A DNA stretch of 64,000 nucleotides, taken from the NCBI RefSeq assembly GCF_037975245.1, contig NC_092570.1, forward strand, positions 1,364,501 through 1,428,500. Reading direction: 5' to 3'. Shown here piece by piece: positions 12,138 to 26,095 of this stretch. Below the pieces are notes generated by a model, which searched no databases, was not told where the DNA came from, and saw nothing but the letters and a program-made list of their open reading frames with translations. The stretch is from Apostichopus japonicus (taxonomy: Eukaryota; Echinodermata; Holothuroidea; Aspidochirotida; Stichopodidae). Position numbers and translations under genes: made by a program. Numbering within the stretch: the first letter of the stretch is position 1; each line of letters opens with the position of its first letter.

Positions 12138-12935
12138 GGGTCGGAAAGAGGATTCAAGAAAGTATGTAATATATAGGCTTCTTAAATAGTGCAGTTCCTA
12201 AAGGGTCTACTCGTTTGTATTGGGTTTTAATGCCTTCTAAAACGCTTAATTTACGAACAGTCTCTGTGAAGACTACTATAGTTCAGTCATACTTTCCCAA
12301 GCGTGGGCACAATTCTCCTAAGCGTGGGCACAATAAAGTTACTGTCACATATGCATGTTAACCAATATGTATATGTGTATATATGTATATGTGTCGGGGG
12401 GGGGGGGTCGGGGTCGGAAAGAGGATTCAAGAAAGTATACGTAATATATAGGCTTCTTAAATAGTGCAGTTCCTAAAGGGTCTACTCGTTTGTATTGGGT
12501 ATTAATGCTTTCTAAATCGCTTAATTTTCGAACAGTTTCTGTGAAGACTACTATAGTTCAGTCATACTTTCCCAAGCGTGGGCACAATTCTCCTAAGCGT
12601 GGGCACAATAAAGTTACTGTCACACATGCATGTTAACCAATATGTATATTTGTATATATTTATATGTGTCGGGGGGGTCGGGGTCGGAAAGAGGATTCAA
12701 GAAAGTATGTAATATATAGGCTTCTTCAATAGTGCAGTTCCTAAAGGGTCTACTCGTTTGTATCATGGTTTTAATGCCTTCTAAATCGCTTAATTTTCGA
12801 ACAGTTTCTGTGAAGACTACTATAGTTCAGTCATACTTTCCCAAGCGTGGGCACAATTCTCCTAAGCGTGGGCACAATAAAGTTACTGTCACACATAGAT
12901 GTCAACCAATATGTTTAAGTGTAGTGTATGCGGCT
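12138..12935. repeat. Three tandem units of about 265-270 bp
   Basis: Units begin at about 12138, 12410 and 12678, each with GGAAAGAGGATTCAAGAAAG near its start. Each contains CAGTTCCTAAAGGGTCTACT, and then a doublet of AAGCGTGGGCACAAT. A fourth, diverged unit is in 13370-13640 and a fifth, its duplicate, in 17680-17935. Confidence 0.85.
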
Positions 12936-13106
12936 GCGTACAGTATACATATGTTGTATATGTTTATATGTTAATCGTACATATGTCTGTATCTGTGACT
13001 GTATCTGTGGACTGTATTGGCCGCAAATTAGGCAAGCAATAATTGTTAGGAGTGTTCAAAAAAATACTCCATTGGAGGTCTTCGCTCTCCAAATTGTTCT
13101 CAGACA

Positions 13107-14265
13107 ATCTTAATGAACACAAAAGATGACTGAATGTCCAGTGAGGTATTTTTTTTTCCAACGAGGTAATATAAACCGTTTAAGAATATTGACCAGGGTG
13201 ACCATTTTGAATATATGGCATATATGGGCCAATACAGCATACTTTAATCCTTCTATACCTATATTAGTTGCATATATCAAGTTTGAACCTAACTAGACAC
13301 CCAAACTTCTCCCGTAGCAATGTAATTACCTTCGAAAATTAAACGGGTAAGGGGCGGGGGGGGGGGGGGTCGGAGTGTTTGAAAGAGAATATAAGAAAGT
13401 ATATGATGTATAGGCTTTTGTCTCACTTGCATTTTTCTCATAGGGTCTTCTTGTTTGTACATGGTGTAATGCCTTCCAAATTGTTAAAGTTTAGAACAGT
13501 TTTTTATGACAACTAGCCTAATATATTTCAATCATACTTTCCCAAGCGTGGGCACAATTGCCTAAGCGTGGGCACAATACGGATAATATGTATATATGTG
13601 TGTGTATAGTGTACGCGGCTGCGTGCAGTATACGTTGTCTATGTTTATTTTAATTTTAATGTTATTATGTTTTTGTTAATTTTAGCCGGTAAGCAATAGG
13701 CCCTACCTACAAGTTGCTTTTCATTCTATATATCAATCTTCGTGGCATTGTTCCACTAACTTTTGAGGTGAATGTTTGTAAAACGTTTCCATGTTTGAAT
13801 TCAGAGTTCAATAACATTATTTACAATAGAAAATTTACAATAGAAATGGACGTGGAACACATTTCTGGCGTAAACATGTGTCATTTATTTTACACTTGCT
13901 TTCTATCGCTGCAACAGAAACATTTGCAGCAATGAATAAGAGAGGAAAGGGAGAGCAAAATCGTTATTAAGTTGTCGCATTCCTGCAGTAAAGAGTGCAC
14001 CGTCTTAACTACAAATTTATAAATATATACTTTGTACCTCGTAAAGTGTGTTTGGTAAAGTATGTTCTTTACTTTGAATCTTTTACCGTTGTTTAGATTT
14101 TACACCCCAATACAAAACCAGTATATCCCGCTCCAAAGGTTTGCTGTTTTGGCCCCTAATATGCCAGGTATTCAAATATGGTCACCTTTGATAAAAAAAA
14201 ATATATTGTATTTGTATTACCACCCTTGAGGAAATGAACATTCAGTCATTTTATGTGGTTAATCA
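13107..14265. mobile_element. Non-autonomous element with about 120-bp terminal inverted repeats
   Basis: The left arm (from 13107) has GATGACTGAATGT, GGTGACCATTTTGAAT and GCATATATGGGCCAA. The right arm (about 14145-14265) holds the reverse complements of the same blocks in mirrored order. The interior contains the AAGCGTGGGCACAAT doublet. No transposase is visible, and target-site duplications are not clear. Confidence 0.65.
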
Positions 14266-14906
14266 GTGGCGTATCCAGGATTTTCTGACCCGGGGGGCGC
14301 GAATTACTATTTAAGCGGAGCGCCACCATCGGTTGGCGCGCAGCGTACAAGAAAATTTCTGGTTTTGATACCCCCAGATCACCGGAAATGGCACTTCTCG
14401 AACTTGAAACTGACCAACCAGATGTACACTTTTGCCTGAGAACCAAGTATTTCCAAATGGTTTTTTTTTTCCATCCATAACCTTTTTGAAGATGGTCATC
14501 AGTCACACATCATGTTCGACCTCATCACATCTCCCGCGGATCATTGCTTTTGTAGGTGGTTCTAAGTCGCTGCCCACTATACCCGTCAGCGCCACTTTTC
14601 AAGGTTTTAAGCCCATTATTTGTTCAGAATTTGAAAATTCACGATAAATTCACTTCAAAACATACCCATAATGCAATGTTGCACAAAATTTTATCTATGG
14701 ACAATCAATACAGAAAAACCTCCTTCAACCCCAAACAGACTATAGTCAAATTTGCACGAGTAGAGGGAAGTATGATGAAGAATGTTGGTCAGGGAATTTT
14801 CGAAAATTCCGACACAGTTAATTTATTGGTGTACAAATAATAAAACCTCTTTAAGGAAATAGATATTTTCGAAACCGACACACTACACACATCGACAGTT
14901 TTGAAC

Positions 14907-15467
14907 ATGGGCGCAGATCAGTCTTAGATAATGGTGGGAACGCGAGTCTGTTCTCTGACACTATCTAAGCGGAGCGCGACCATGGGTTCGCGCGTAGCGT
15001 ACGATTTTTTTGGGTCAAATATAGCCTCCCAGATCGCCGGAAATAACACTTCCCAGACCTAATGATGCTCCCAAACCTCCTTAAGTTTGAGATTTCATGG
15101 TTTAGAAATTTAGTTTGGGGAAATACATGCATGGGCGTCTGCAGAAAAAAAAAATCAGGGGAAAAATAATCCAAGTAGACTTTTGTATACGATGGGTCTG
15201 GCGTCCTCTCCCAGAAAACAATTATAGACTGCCGCAAATGCGATTTCCGTCCTGTATTTAACAACTGTGGATAAATATAATAAAATGAGAACTGTTGCAT
15301 GTGATTTGCACAATGCTGGATCAAACTTCGCCAAAGTTCAATACAGGGGAACTTGAAATGCAGCTATTGTTCAAGACAAATTGGTCGGGACACGGTATAT
15401 CATGTCCCCACTACTGAAAAGGTTAGTGGGGACGCGTCCCGCTGTCCCCACCAGGATCTGCGCCCAT
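14907..15467. mobile_element. 561-bp element with perfect 13-bp TIR
   Basis: It starts ATGGGCGCAGATC and ends GATCTGCGCCCAT. A second copy lies at the same place in the duplicated block (19199-19757). The interior has no transposase-like frame. The superfamily is undetermined; the flanks only weakly suggest a duplication. Confidence 0.75.
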
Positions 15468-15855
15468 TGTTTGGAGGCTGTTCATTCTGGAACGCCATTT
15501 TCATGCTCACTGATATGGAGTGATATCTGCTGTTTGCTTTACAAATTCGAATAATTCGAATATTGTTAGATGCACGTCCATTCAGTACAGTGTCCTTGGG
15601 ATTTCTTGGGATTTTACCGGGCCTGATCTTAGGAAATCGGGAGTGGTCACACTCCATTTAGGTAAGTGCACGACCTCAAGACGTCACTTATACACAACCC
15701 GATCACTAGTCTGTTATCGATGAAGTGGTGTGTTGCCGGATTTTGTCAAGGTCTTGGTACTATACGGGTGAAGGTCGAGAGGGGTGGGGCGTAGGGGTTG
15801 TGGGGCGCGCGTTTTCATGCAGATGAGAACAATCTCAAGAAGTGATGGGTGTGTG

Positions 15856-15908
<53 letters not shown>
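15856..15908. repeat. (TA)n microsatellite
   Basis: Uninterrupted alternating T and A. The counterpart in copy B (about 20150-20251) is longer, which accounts for part of the length difference between the copies. Confidence 0.95.
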
Positions 15909-15910
<2 letters not shown>

Positions 15911-16445
15911 ACAATACAAGGTCAAGTATACTTAAGGGAAAGTTCATGCACTTTGTGTAAGCCGCGGTATGCATCTATTTCGTTGCATATTGTTCTATAG
16001 CGATTCATGAAGCTGTAGGCCTGCCTGTACTAAATGTCAACTTTTATCCGGGTCCGGATATTTCCCAAGTAAAGCCTAAACTCGAGACCATTTGAACCGA
16101 CGTATTTCCTGAATTCGTTAGAAATTTCTAGTTAAGTTTGTGGTTTGCGATCTACAGACCATGAACTTTAAGGTTCTGGGAATTCCAACGCATACATTGT
16201 TCCTCCCGATAGTTTCCTGTATTACTCATTTCTTAAAGAGCTCAAGTTGAAATTTTACTTATCCGAGGTGGGTAATTGCACTTTTTACGAGGAGCCGTAC
16301 AGCTTCCTTGTTTTGGTATGTATTTAAGCCATTTTTTGATTAAATAATTTTTAAACTTTTCTCAAGCGTAATTTATACATATAATTACGCCTACAGTGGA
16401 ATTTCAACCTTCCTTAGCGGGTTCGAACCTCTGGATATACAATCA

Positions 16446-16520
16446 ACGTCCATAGCCTAGTGGTTAGGGTGTTCGCATATAAAGCGGGAGGCCCGGGTTC
16501 GAATCCCGGTGGAGGCTGGA
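16446..16520 (+). other. tRNA-like sequence (tRNA pseudogene or SINE head)
   Basis: It has AGCCTAGTGGTTAGGGT (A-box/D-arm like), a plausible anticodon stem around ATATAAA, and a perfect T-arm, CCGGGTTCGAATCCCGG. The acceptor-stem halves pair poorly, so a functional tRNA is unlikely. It is followed by a short body and a TA repeat. Confidence 0.55.
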
Positions 16521-16565
16521 AGTTTCTAAAATGTTCTGGATTTTCCAACTCACTGCAATTTCAAT

Positions 16566-16571
16566 TATATA

Positions 16572-16603
<32 letters not shown>

Positions 16604-16647
16604 GATATAAATATAGATAGATATATATATATATATATAGATATATT

Positions 16648-16679
<32 letters not shown>

Positions 16680-16856
16680 GATTGATATTGAAATAAATAC
16701 ATATATATATATAGATAGATATAGATATCATCATCATCGTAATCGTCGTCGTCGTCATCGTCGTCATCGTCGTCGTCATCGTCATCGTCATCGAAGGTCA
16801 CCGTCATCGTCGTCGTCGTCATCGTCATCGTCATCGTCATCATCATCATTATAGAA
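16566..16856. repeat. Compound microsatellite: (TA/GATA)n then (ATC/GTC)n
   Basis: 16566-16727 is TA with GATA interruptions. 16728-16856 is a trinucleotide tract of ATC and GTC. Open frames across it (poly-Asp, Tyr-Ile) are simple-repeat artefacts. Confidence 0.92.
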
Positions 16857-17405
16857 GTTAAATCATGAATAAACATACACTTTACCAGGACTGTCAGCTA
16901 AACAGAGTATACCGAAACTTACTGGTATATTATAAGCCCAATGAAAGGAACATAGAATTGCGCCCATTTAAAAGACACATTGCATACATTACTCGTTGAC
17001 ACCAGTTCGAATCTCACCGCTGTCATCAATGTATAAGCCTGCATGGTGGGATGTGACATAAATAAAAAAAAATACAACACACGAAAACGTGGCAGACGTT
17101 TTGAGAGTTTCAACAAATCAAAATGTATCAACCATAAATTGTTCCAGTTGATAATAACTAAAACTCATTACGATTTTCATTTATATATTCATTTGCCTTT
17201 GTCGTTTACCTCCACTGCATTAACATAAAGTCTGTTCAAAGTATCTCTTTCGAGATCCGGCTTTAGGAATCACAAATGATTTCGAGTTGGTTTGCATCAT
17301 GTTTGATCTCTAGAGTAAGGCAAAATATGTCACCAAAAACAGAACTAGTATTGTTCGATACAGGTGACAAACGCCTACAGTGGAATTACGACCTTCCTCA
17401 CTTTC

Positions 17406-18558
17406 ATCTTAATGAACACAAAAGATGACTGAATGTCCAGTGAGGTATTTTTTTTCCAACGAGGTAATATAAACCGTTTAAGAATATTGACCAGGGTGAC
17501 CATTTTGAATATATGGCATATATGGGCCAATACAGCATACTTTAATCCTTCTATACCTATATTAGTTGCATATATCAAGTTTGAACCTAACTAGACACCC
17601 AAACTTCTCCCGTAGCAATGTAATTACCTTCGAAAATTAAACGGGTAAGGGGCGGGGGGGGGGTCGGAGTGTTTGAAAGAGAATATAAGAAAGTATATGA
17701 TGTATAGGCTTTTGTCTCACTTGCATTTTTCTCATAGGGCCTTCTTGTTTGTACATGGTGTAATGCCTTCCAAATTGTTAAATTTTAGAACAGTTTTTTT
17801 TATGACAACTAGCCTAATATATTTCAATCATACTTTCCCAAGCGTGGGCACAATTGCCTAAGCGTGGGCACAATACGGATAATATGTATATATGTGTGTG
17901 TATAGTGTACGCGGCTGCGTGCAGTATACGTTGTCTATGTTTATTTTAATTTTAATGTTATTATGTTTTTGTTAATTTTAGCCGGTAAGCAATAGGCCCT
18001 ACCTACAAGTTGTTTTTCATTCTAATTATTAATCTTCGTGGCATTGTTCCACTAATTTTGATGTGAATGTTTGTAAAACGTTTCCATGTTTGAATTCAGA
18101 GTTCAATAACATTATTTACAATAGAAAATTTATAGAAATGGACGTGGAACACATTTCTGGCGTAAACATGTGTCATTTATTTTACACTTGCTTTCTATCG
18201 CTGCAACAGAAACATTTGCAGCAATGAATAAGAGAGGAAAGGGAGAGCAAAATCGTTATTAAGTTTTCGCATTCCTGCAGTAAAGAGTGCACCGTCTTAA
18301 CTACAAATTTATAAATATATACTTTGTACCTCGTAAAGTGTGTTTGGTAAAGTATGTTCTTTACTTTGAATCTTTTACCGTTGTTTAGATTTTACACCCC
18401 AATAAAAAACCAGTATATCCCGCTCCAAAGGTTTGCTGTTTTGGCCCCTAATATGGCAGGTATTCAAATATGGTCACCTTTGATAAAAAAAAATATATAT
18501 TGTATTTGTATAACCACCCTTGAGGAAATGAACATTCAGTCATTTTATGTGGTTAATC
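17406..18558. mobile_element. Long-inverted-repeat element, copy B
   Basis: Counterpart of 13107-14265. The same arm blocks appear at 17406-17540 and, inverted, at about 18440-18558. Confidence 0.65.
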
Positions 18559-19198
18559 AGTGGCGTATCGAGGATTTTCTGACCCGGGGGGCGCGAATTA
18601 CTATCTAAGCGGAGCGCCATCATCGGTTGGCGCGCAGCGTACAAGAAAATTTCTGGTTTTGATACCCCCAGATCACCGGAAATGGCACTTCTCGTGCTTG
18701 AAACTGACCAACCAGATGTACACTTTTTGCCTGAGAACCAAGTATTTCCAAATGGTTTTTTTTCCATCCATAACCTTTTTGAAGATGGTCATCAGTCACA
18801 CGTCATGTTCGACCTCATCACATCTCCCGCGGATCATTGCTTTTGTAGGTGGTTCTAAGTCGCGGCCCACTATACCCGTCAGCTCCACTTTTCAAGGTTT
18901 TAAGCCCATTATTTGTTCAGAATTTGAAAATTCACGATAAATTCACTTCAAAACATACCCATAATGCAATGTTGCACAAAATTTCATCTATGGACAATCA
19001 ATACAGAAAAACCTCCTTCAACCCCAAACAGACTATAGTCAAATTTGCACGAGTAGAGGGAAGTATGATGAAGAATGTTGGTCAGGTAATTTTCGAAAAT
19101 TCCGACACAGTTAATTTATTGGTGTACAAATAATAAAACCTCTTTAAGGAAATAGATATTTTCGAAACCGAACACTACACACATCGACAGTTTTGAAC

Positions 19199-19757
19199 AT
19201 GGGCGCAGATCAGTCTTAGATAATGGTGGGAACGCGAGTCTGTTCTCTGACACTATCTAAGCGGAGCGCGACCATGGGTTCGCGCGTAGCGTACGATTTT
19301 TTTGGGTCAAATATAGCCTCCCAGATCGCCGGAAATAACACTTCCCAGACCTAATGATGCTCCCAAACCTCCTTAAGTTTGAGATTTCATGGTTTAGAAA
19401 TTTAGTTTGGGGAAATACATGCATGGGCGTCTGCAGAAAAAAAATCAGGGGAAAAATAATCCAAGTAGACTTTTGTATACGATGGGTCTGGCGTCCTCTC
19501 CCAGAAAACAATTATAGACTGCCGCAAATGCGATTTCCGTCCTGTATTTAACAAATGTGGATAAATATAATAAAATGAGAACTGTTGCATGTGATTTTCA
19601 CAATGCTGGATCAAACTTCGCCAAAGTTCAATACAGGGGAACTTGAAATGCAGCTATTGTTCAAGACAAATTGGTCGGGACACGGTATATCATGTCCCCA
19701 CTACTGAAAAGGTTAGTGGGGACGCGTCCCGCTGTCCCCACCAGGATCTGCGCCCAT
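19199..19757. mobile_element. TIR element, copy B
   Basis: ATGGGCGCAGATC at the left and GATCTGCGCCCAT at the right. Nearly identical to 14907-15467. Confidence 0.75.
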
Positions 19758-20146
19758 GGTTTGGAGGCTGTTCATTCTGGAACGCCATTTTCATGCTCAC
19801 TGATATGGAGTGATATCTGCTGTTTGCTTTACAAATTCGAATAATTCGAATATTGTTAGATGCATGTCCATTCAGTACAGTGTCCTTGGGATTTCTTGGG
19901 ATTTTACGGGGCCTGATCTTAGGAAATCGGGAGTGGTCACACTCCATTTAGGTAAGTGCACGACCTCAAGTCGTCACTTATACACAACCCGATCACTAGT
20001 CTTGTTATCGGTGAAGTGGTGTGTTGCCGGATTTTGTCAAGGTCTTGGTACTATACGGGCGAAGGTCGAGAGGGGTGGGGCGTAGGGGTTGTGGGGCGCG
20101 CGTTTTCATGCAGATGAGAACAATCTCAAGAAGTGATGGGTGTGTG

Positions 20147-20253
<107 letters not shown>

Positions 20254-20465
20254 ACAATACAAGGTCAAGTATACTTTCAGGGAAAGTTCATGCACTTTGT
20301 GTAAGCCGCGGTATGCATCTATTTCGTTGCATATAGTTCTATAACGATTCATGAAGCTGTAGGCCTGCCTGTACTAAATGTCAACTTTTATCCGGGTCCG
20401 GATATTTTCCCAAGTAAAGCCTAAACTCGAGACCATTTGAACCGACGTATTTCCTGAATTCGTTA

Positions 20466-21244
20466 AAAAAAAGTAAAGACCTCCGGAAAGGTAGTTTGTT
20501 TGTAAACTTCTGGCAGTTATATATAGCGTGCTATAATTTGTGTCATATGCAGACTACCTTTCATCCATTTAGCCACCGAAAAATTGCTCAACGGGCAAGT
20601 ATTAGCTTTGAAGTTATGTTTTCAGGATCACCGCCCTAAAAGTGTGTTACATGTGCACATAATGGTAGCAGTGTTATATATATGATCTGTTAATGTTACC
20701 CTAAAACTGTGGCTTTCTAGGCATTAACCCATCATTTCATGCTCACGACCCGACCTATAGCCAGATTGTTTAACAAGTGAGTTACAACTCCCTGATTTAA
20801 CTAGTAATTAGCTAGGAAGCACATCAACGCAGGAGGATCTCCATCCTTTTGGAAATTTCCAGTTCATATACTCCATTAATGGGGTATAAGAGAATGTATA
20901 GCAAACGCTGATACGTGTGCGAAAATTATAAAAGGAAAAAACAACCTCCCCGTGTGAAAAGAAAACAAAGAACAATAAGAAAGCAGACGCTAATTCAGTA
21001 TAAGAGTATACTATTACTTTCAAACGTATATAGTGACTGATCAGGGAGGTCTAAAATATCACCTCCCTGATCAACAGATTAGGGTTGCTCATTGCGGTTC
21101 ACAAATTCTCTACAATAAACCAATTGGATGCATTGTTCTGTTTGATACAGTATAAGGCAGGCCGTATCGTGTATTTTCATTGTTGTATCTGCATATGCAT
21201 CAAGAAGCAGATAAACCAAACACGTACCATACTAATCGGACATA

Positions 21245-21275
<31 letters not shown>

Positions 21276-21540
21276 AACCAACTTACTTTAACACATAAAT
21301 AAGTATACATAAAAAAGTTAGACAGGCAGATGAGGAGACCCGTGTATGTGTCTTCTCATCTGTTTTCTCATGATTCCAGCGGTAGTGATAAGAATATCGA
21401 TCAGCCCTGCCAGAGCGCCAAACTTAATTCTTTGTGAGGGCGAGCTGTTTGTTGAGGTATTATGATCGAAGGCCCGCAACGTGAATTACGTAACTTACCA
21501 AAATGAGCAACCACGGGGATATTTGCTGATACGCTCTACG
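20466..21540. other. Intergenic, no gene seen
   Basis: Contains a short (AAT)n tract at about 21246-21271. No supported gene. Confidence 0.5.
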
Positions 21541-22647
<1,107 letters not shown>

Positions 22648-22734
22648 ATAACTGAACAAAGTATGAGAAATACATTGTGAGGTACATATGGTAGTATGTT
22701 TGTGCAGGCCATGCACATTCACGTTGAAAGATAT

Positions 22735-22900
22735 ATGCTGTATTAGAAAAATGTCAGAAATTCAAATATGGTCACCTTTGGTCAAATCCTTTAACTTTTT
22801 TTCTATTACCACGTGCACCCTGAAGGAAATTTACCTCACTGGACATTCAGTCATCTTGTGTGTCCATTTACTAGAATTTCAAGAGAACACTTTGGAAGAG
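22735..22900. repeat. Isolated inverted arm of the long-inverted-repeat element
   Basis: It has ATTCAAATATGGTCACCTTT and CTGGACATTCAGTCATCTTG. These match the right arms at about 14170-14260 and 18460-18550. Confidence 0.6.
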
Positions 22901-22979
22901 TTAAAACCTCTCTTTTTGAAAACTTCTAGCAAGTACTTAAGCATGCTATAATTACAGACGAACATATAATGAACCGAAT

Positions 22980-24305
22980 AGGCAGATGATTGTCTCGGTA
23001 AAAAATACCCGTGGGTACAACTTAAATGTAACGTATATGGGCGTTGTAATCATACCGTAATCACGTTCTGTGTATTTTTTTTGAAATTTCCGACGTTTAA
23101 GTTAATATTAATCATCTCTTAAATTCCGAATCCTTATTGAGTCAACGTAAGCGAAGTGTGCAAGTTGATGTAATCATGCTGTACTGACACTCGTGGTATG
23201 TGTATGCTCTGGAATTTCCGACGCGTAAGTGAATCGTAATCTTCCCGTAAATTCCGAATTCAGTGGAGAATACATTCAACGTAAACGCAATGAGTAAGTT
23301 GGTGTAATCATGCTGTAATCCCGTGGTGTGCATGCTTCGGAATTTCCGACGTGTATATCCTAAACATGCCGTACTGTTCCTGTTTCAGGTGAACGAAAAT
23401 ATTCATATATGTTTAATACGAACAAACAAAGTTTAATGTCATCTTCGTATAAATAGTATTAAGCATGACAAGTCCATGTGAACTTGACGTTTAAGGATTT
23501 CGTAATCAATACGTAAACGCTGAAATGAACGTATTTGGGTATTTGTAAGTTAATTGTAAATATACAGTAAATTTTTAACTGCACTCGTTTCAGCCAACGT
23601 AAATGTTGAAATTTTGTTCATGAGATGCAGTCAAAGGGTAATATCATTATCGGGAAGATTGACATGAGAATTGTGTCCAGTATTTTATTTCATGGAACAA
23701 TACGTAAACGCTGAAATGAACGTATTTGGGTATTTGTAAGTTAATTGTAAATATACAGTAAATTTTTAACTGCACTCGTTTCAGCCAACGTAAATGTTGA
23801 AATTTTGTTCATGAGATGCAGTCAAAGGGTAATATCATTATCGGGAAGATTGACATGAGAATTGTGTCCAGTATTTTATTTCATGGAACAATCAACGTTA
23901 ACGTCATGCTTAAGTTTGGCGTAAGTTTGTTGTAAACGCGTTGTATCTATGCTACGAGTTTCCGATGTGTTTAGATAATCGTAATCCTGTCGTAAATTTC
24001 TTCGTGGCGAGATTAAGGTCAACGTAAACGTGGAGAAGAAATAAGTTTTAATAAATACGAAAGTAATTATTAAGTTCCGATACGGAAATCTGTTGTTCCG
24101 TGTTTACAATGTTTACGGATGCGTAATCACATCGTAAACGCGTTGTTCCAAAATGTACGGGTTTCCGATGTTTAAGGTGACCGTAAGCAAGACGTAAACA
24201 TCCAAGGACTGTGCATACGATAACTTAAATGCGTGTCTTTTTCCCGTGTTATCGCCAATACACACTCCTAGATACATAGTGCACGCAAGAGTTACGTTCA
24301 ACGCA
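22980..24305. repeat. CGTAA/GTAATC-rich degenerate satellite with an internal 191-bp duplication
   Basis: Blocks of about 130 bp begin with a TTTCCGACGTGTAAG-like motif (near 23085, 23213, 23342, 23960 and 24165). They contain repeated CGTAAAC and GTAATCATGCTGTA. Within it, 23507-23697 and 23698-23888 appear identical. No coding gene is supported. Confidence 0.7.
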
Positions 24306-24399
24306 CGAGCCCTGAATTATAGTTCTCTGTTCTTTAACATTCATTAAACCTTTGTGCTTAACATTTATATTTTCAAACAAGATTTCTTTTGATTTATTT

Positions 24400-25430
24400 G
24401 GATTCAAAATGAGATTTTTCTACTCACACAAGCTAACAATTCTAGAAATAAAGTACTGATAATCATCTTGATCTTTACTGTGTGTGCTTGTACTGATTCT
24501 GCAGGAAACAGCAGTATCATCTGCATACTTAATAACATTGCAGTTGGAACCTGAGCGTTTCTCATCCGTGTAAATGGTGAAAAGTAGAGCCGATAGAGGA
24601 CCCCCTTGAGGATCGCCAATTTTAATATCCGATTTAGAAGAAAATCCCTTCTGTAATTTCACTTGCCTGGTTCTTCAATAAAGCTACATACATCTTGAAT
24701 TAGGCGATTAGGCAATACCGTATTAAATGCGCTTGAAAAATCTAAGAAAAGGACTTTTGACAATGTTGTGTCTTTCTGATTTAGCCCCGAAACGATGTCA
24801 TGTACAAGAGTAAGTATATGGCATCAATGCATGAAACTCCCTTTTTGTAGGCAAATTGTTTTTTGTCTCCATGTTCGATGATAGACTGCATATTGTATGG
24901 GAGTAGAATTTTCTGTATGCAGTTAAATCCAATACTTGAAATATCTATTGGTCTATAGTCTTTAACTGAAATGGGATTACCTGTTTTAGGAACAGGCGAC
25001 GTTTTAGCATGTTTCCACGAAGATGGAATCAGACTTTCATTAATACTTCTATTAAAAAAAGTTGCAAAAATACTACACAGTTCGTCAGAACAATATTTGA
25101 AAACCCACCATGAGATGTTGTCGAAACCTGATGCAATTCCACTTTTAACCAGGCTGAAATATTTGTTAACTTCATTCTTTACGAAAACTACAGGTATATC
25201 ATTAGTTCTTTCTGGTAAGATCAAATTAACATCCTTAATAACAGCACTGTTAAAACGTCCAAAATGTTCATTTAATTCAACTCCAAGTTCACTTTTTTGT
25301 TTGGGCTTTGATATCAACTTGAGAGTTTTTGGTATATCATGGTATATCATCAACCTACCAAGTACAAGTTCCCTGAAGATTATATATTCTTTAATAACCA
25401 ACATCCCATACATACACACCGACCGTCACC
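24400..25430 (-). pseudogene. LINE reverse-transcriptase fragment (decayed)
   Basis: Read on the minus strand, the N-proximal part (25419-24781) has SGIASGFDNISWWVFKYC, SWKHAKTSPVPKTG and VKDYRPIDISS, typical of non-LTR retrotransposon RT. A further piece (about 24780-24670) has LDFSSAFNTVLPNR, which includes the first catalytic Asp. The last (24662-24420) has GDPQGGPLSALLF and KYADDTAV, the YADD catalytic box. Frame changes separate the pieces. No endonuclease domain or poly-A tail was identified. A jockey/CR1-like clade is plausible but not assigned. Confidence 0.88.
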
Positions 25431-26095
25431 TCAGCATAATTTTTTTTTGCAGCGGGAGGGGGGATAATTCTGACTCTTTAAGTTTAACTGACAAATATCC
25501 ACGCCAGTCAATATCCAGTAGGAACTGAGCAAACGTTTTGCACGTAGTGCAGACGCCTGTATAACCCTTGGGTTTGCTTAATCAGCTCCTTTTGGTATCG
25601 CTTATTCTGTTAAAGCTATACGATTTTAGCTCAACAGATCTGCCAACTGTGCTTACAGTGGCTTGCATGAATTTGTCAACTTTCGTCGTCGAAACGCTAA
25701 AATCTGGCTGACGTGTTCAGGCGGGTTTTAGTAGGACTGTACTGGCATATCAAAATCGTATTGCTTTCTACAAATACACTGGACAGAGAGAACTATAGGA
25801 ACTCAGCAACGCGGAATGCAGCGTTTACACTGGTTTCGTTGCGACAGTTTTGTACGGATGCCTGATCCAGACGATAAAATGATATAGGCTTGTGCATCAT
25901 GATCGTAGTGCAGAAACATGTATGTGATGACAGTATGGTCGATGTTGGGTACCGTAGAATGGGTTTTCAGAAACTACTTCTCTTGACCAGGTTGTATTCA
26001 ATCATTTGAGGCCACTTTCAAGTGGTTTCACTGTATCTGGGGTGTTTCGGGAGTCTTGGGGTGTAAGCTATAATCTAATGTGAGACAGTGATTGG
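25431..26095. other. Intergenic, no gene seen
   Basis: Unique-looking sequence with no supported coding frame. Confidence 0.4.

Larger units (their letters stand above)
13107..16120. repeat. Segmental duplication, copy A (about 3.0 kb)
   Basis: Nearly identical, in the same orientation, to 17406-20465. It contains, in order, a long-inverted-repeat element (13107-14265), a CAGTGGCGTA terminus (about 14274), a TIR element (14907-15467) and a TA microsatellite (about 15856-15908). No host gene is recognised; short frames inside are repeat-derived. Confidence 0.93.

Noticed and set aside
14246-15324. Several 80-120-codon frames duplicated at 18540-19614
   Set aside because: They lie in mobile elements, are not conserved as a single frame between the two copies and carry no domain.
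16446-16520. Functional tRNA gene
   Set aside because: A good T-arm, but the acceptor-stem halves do not pair well and the context is SINE-like; kept only as a tRNA-like sequence.
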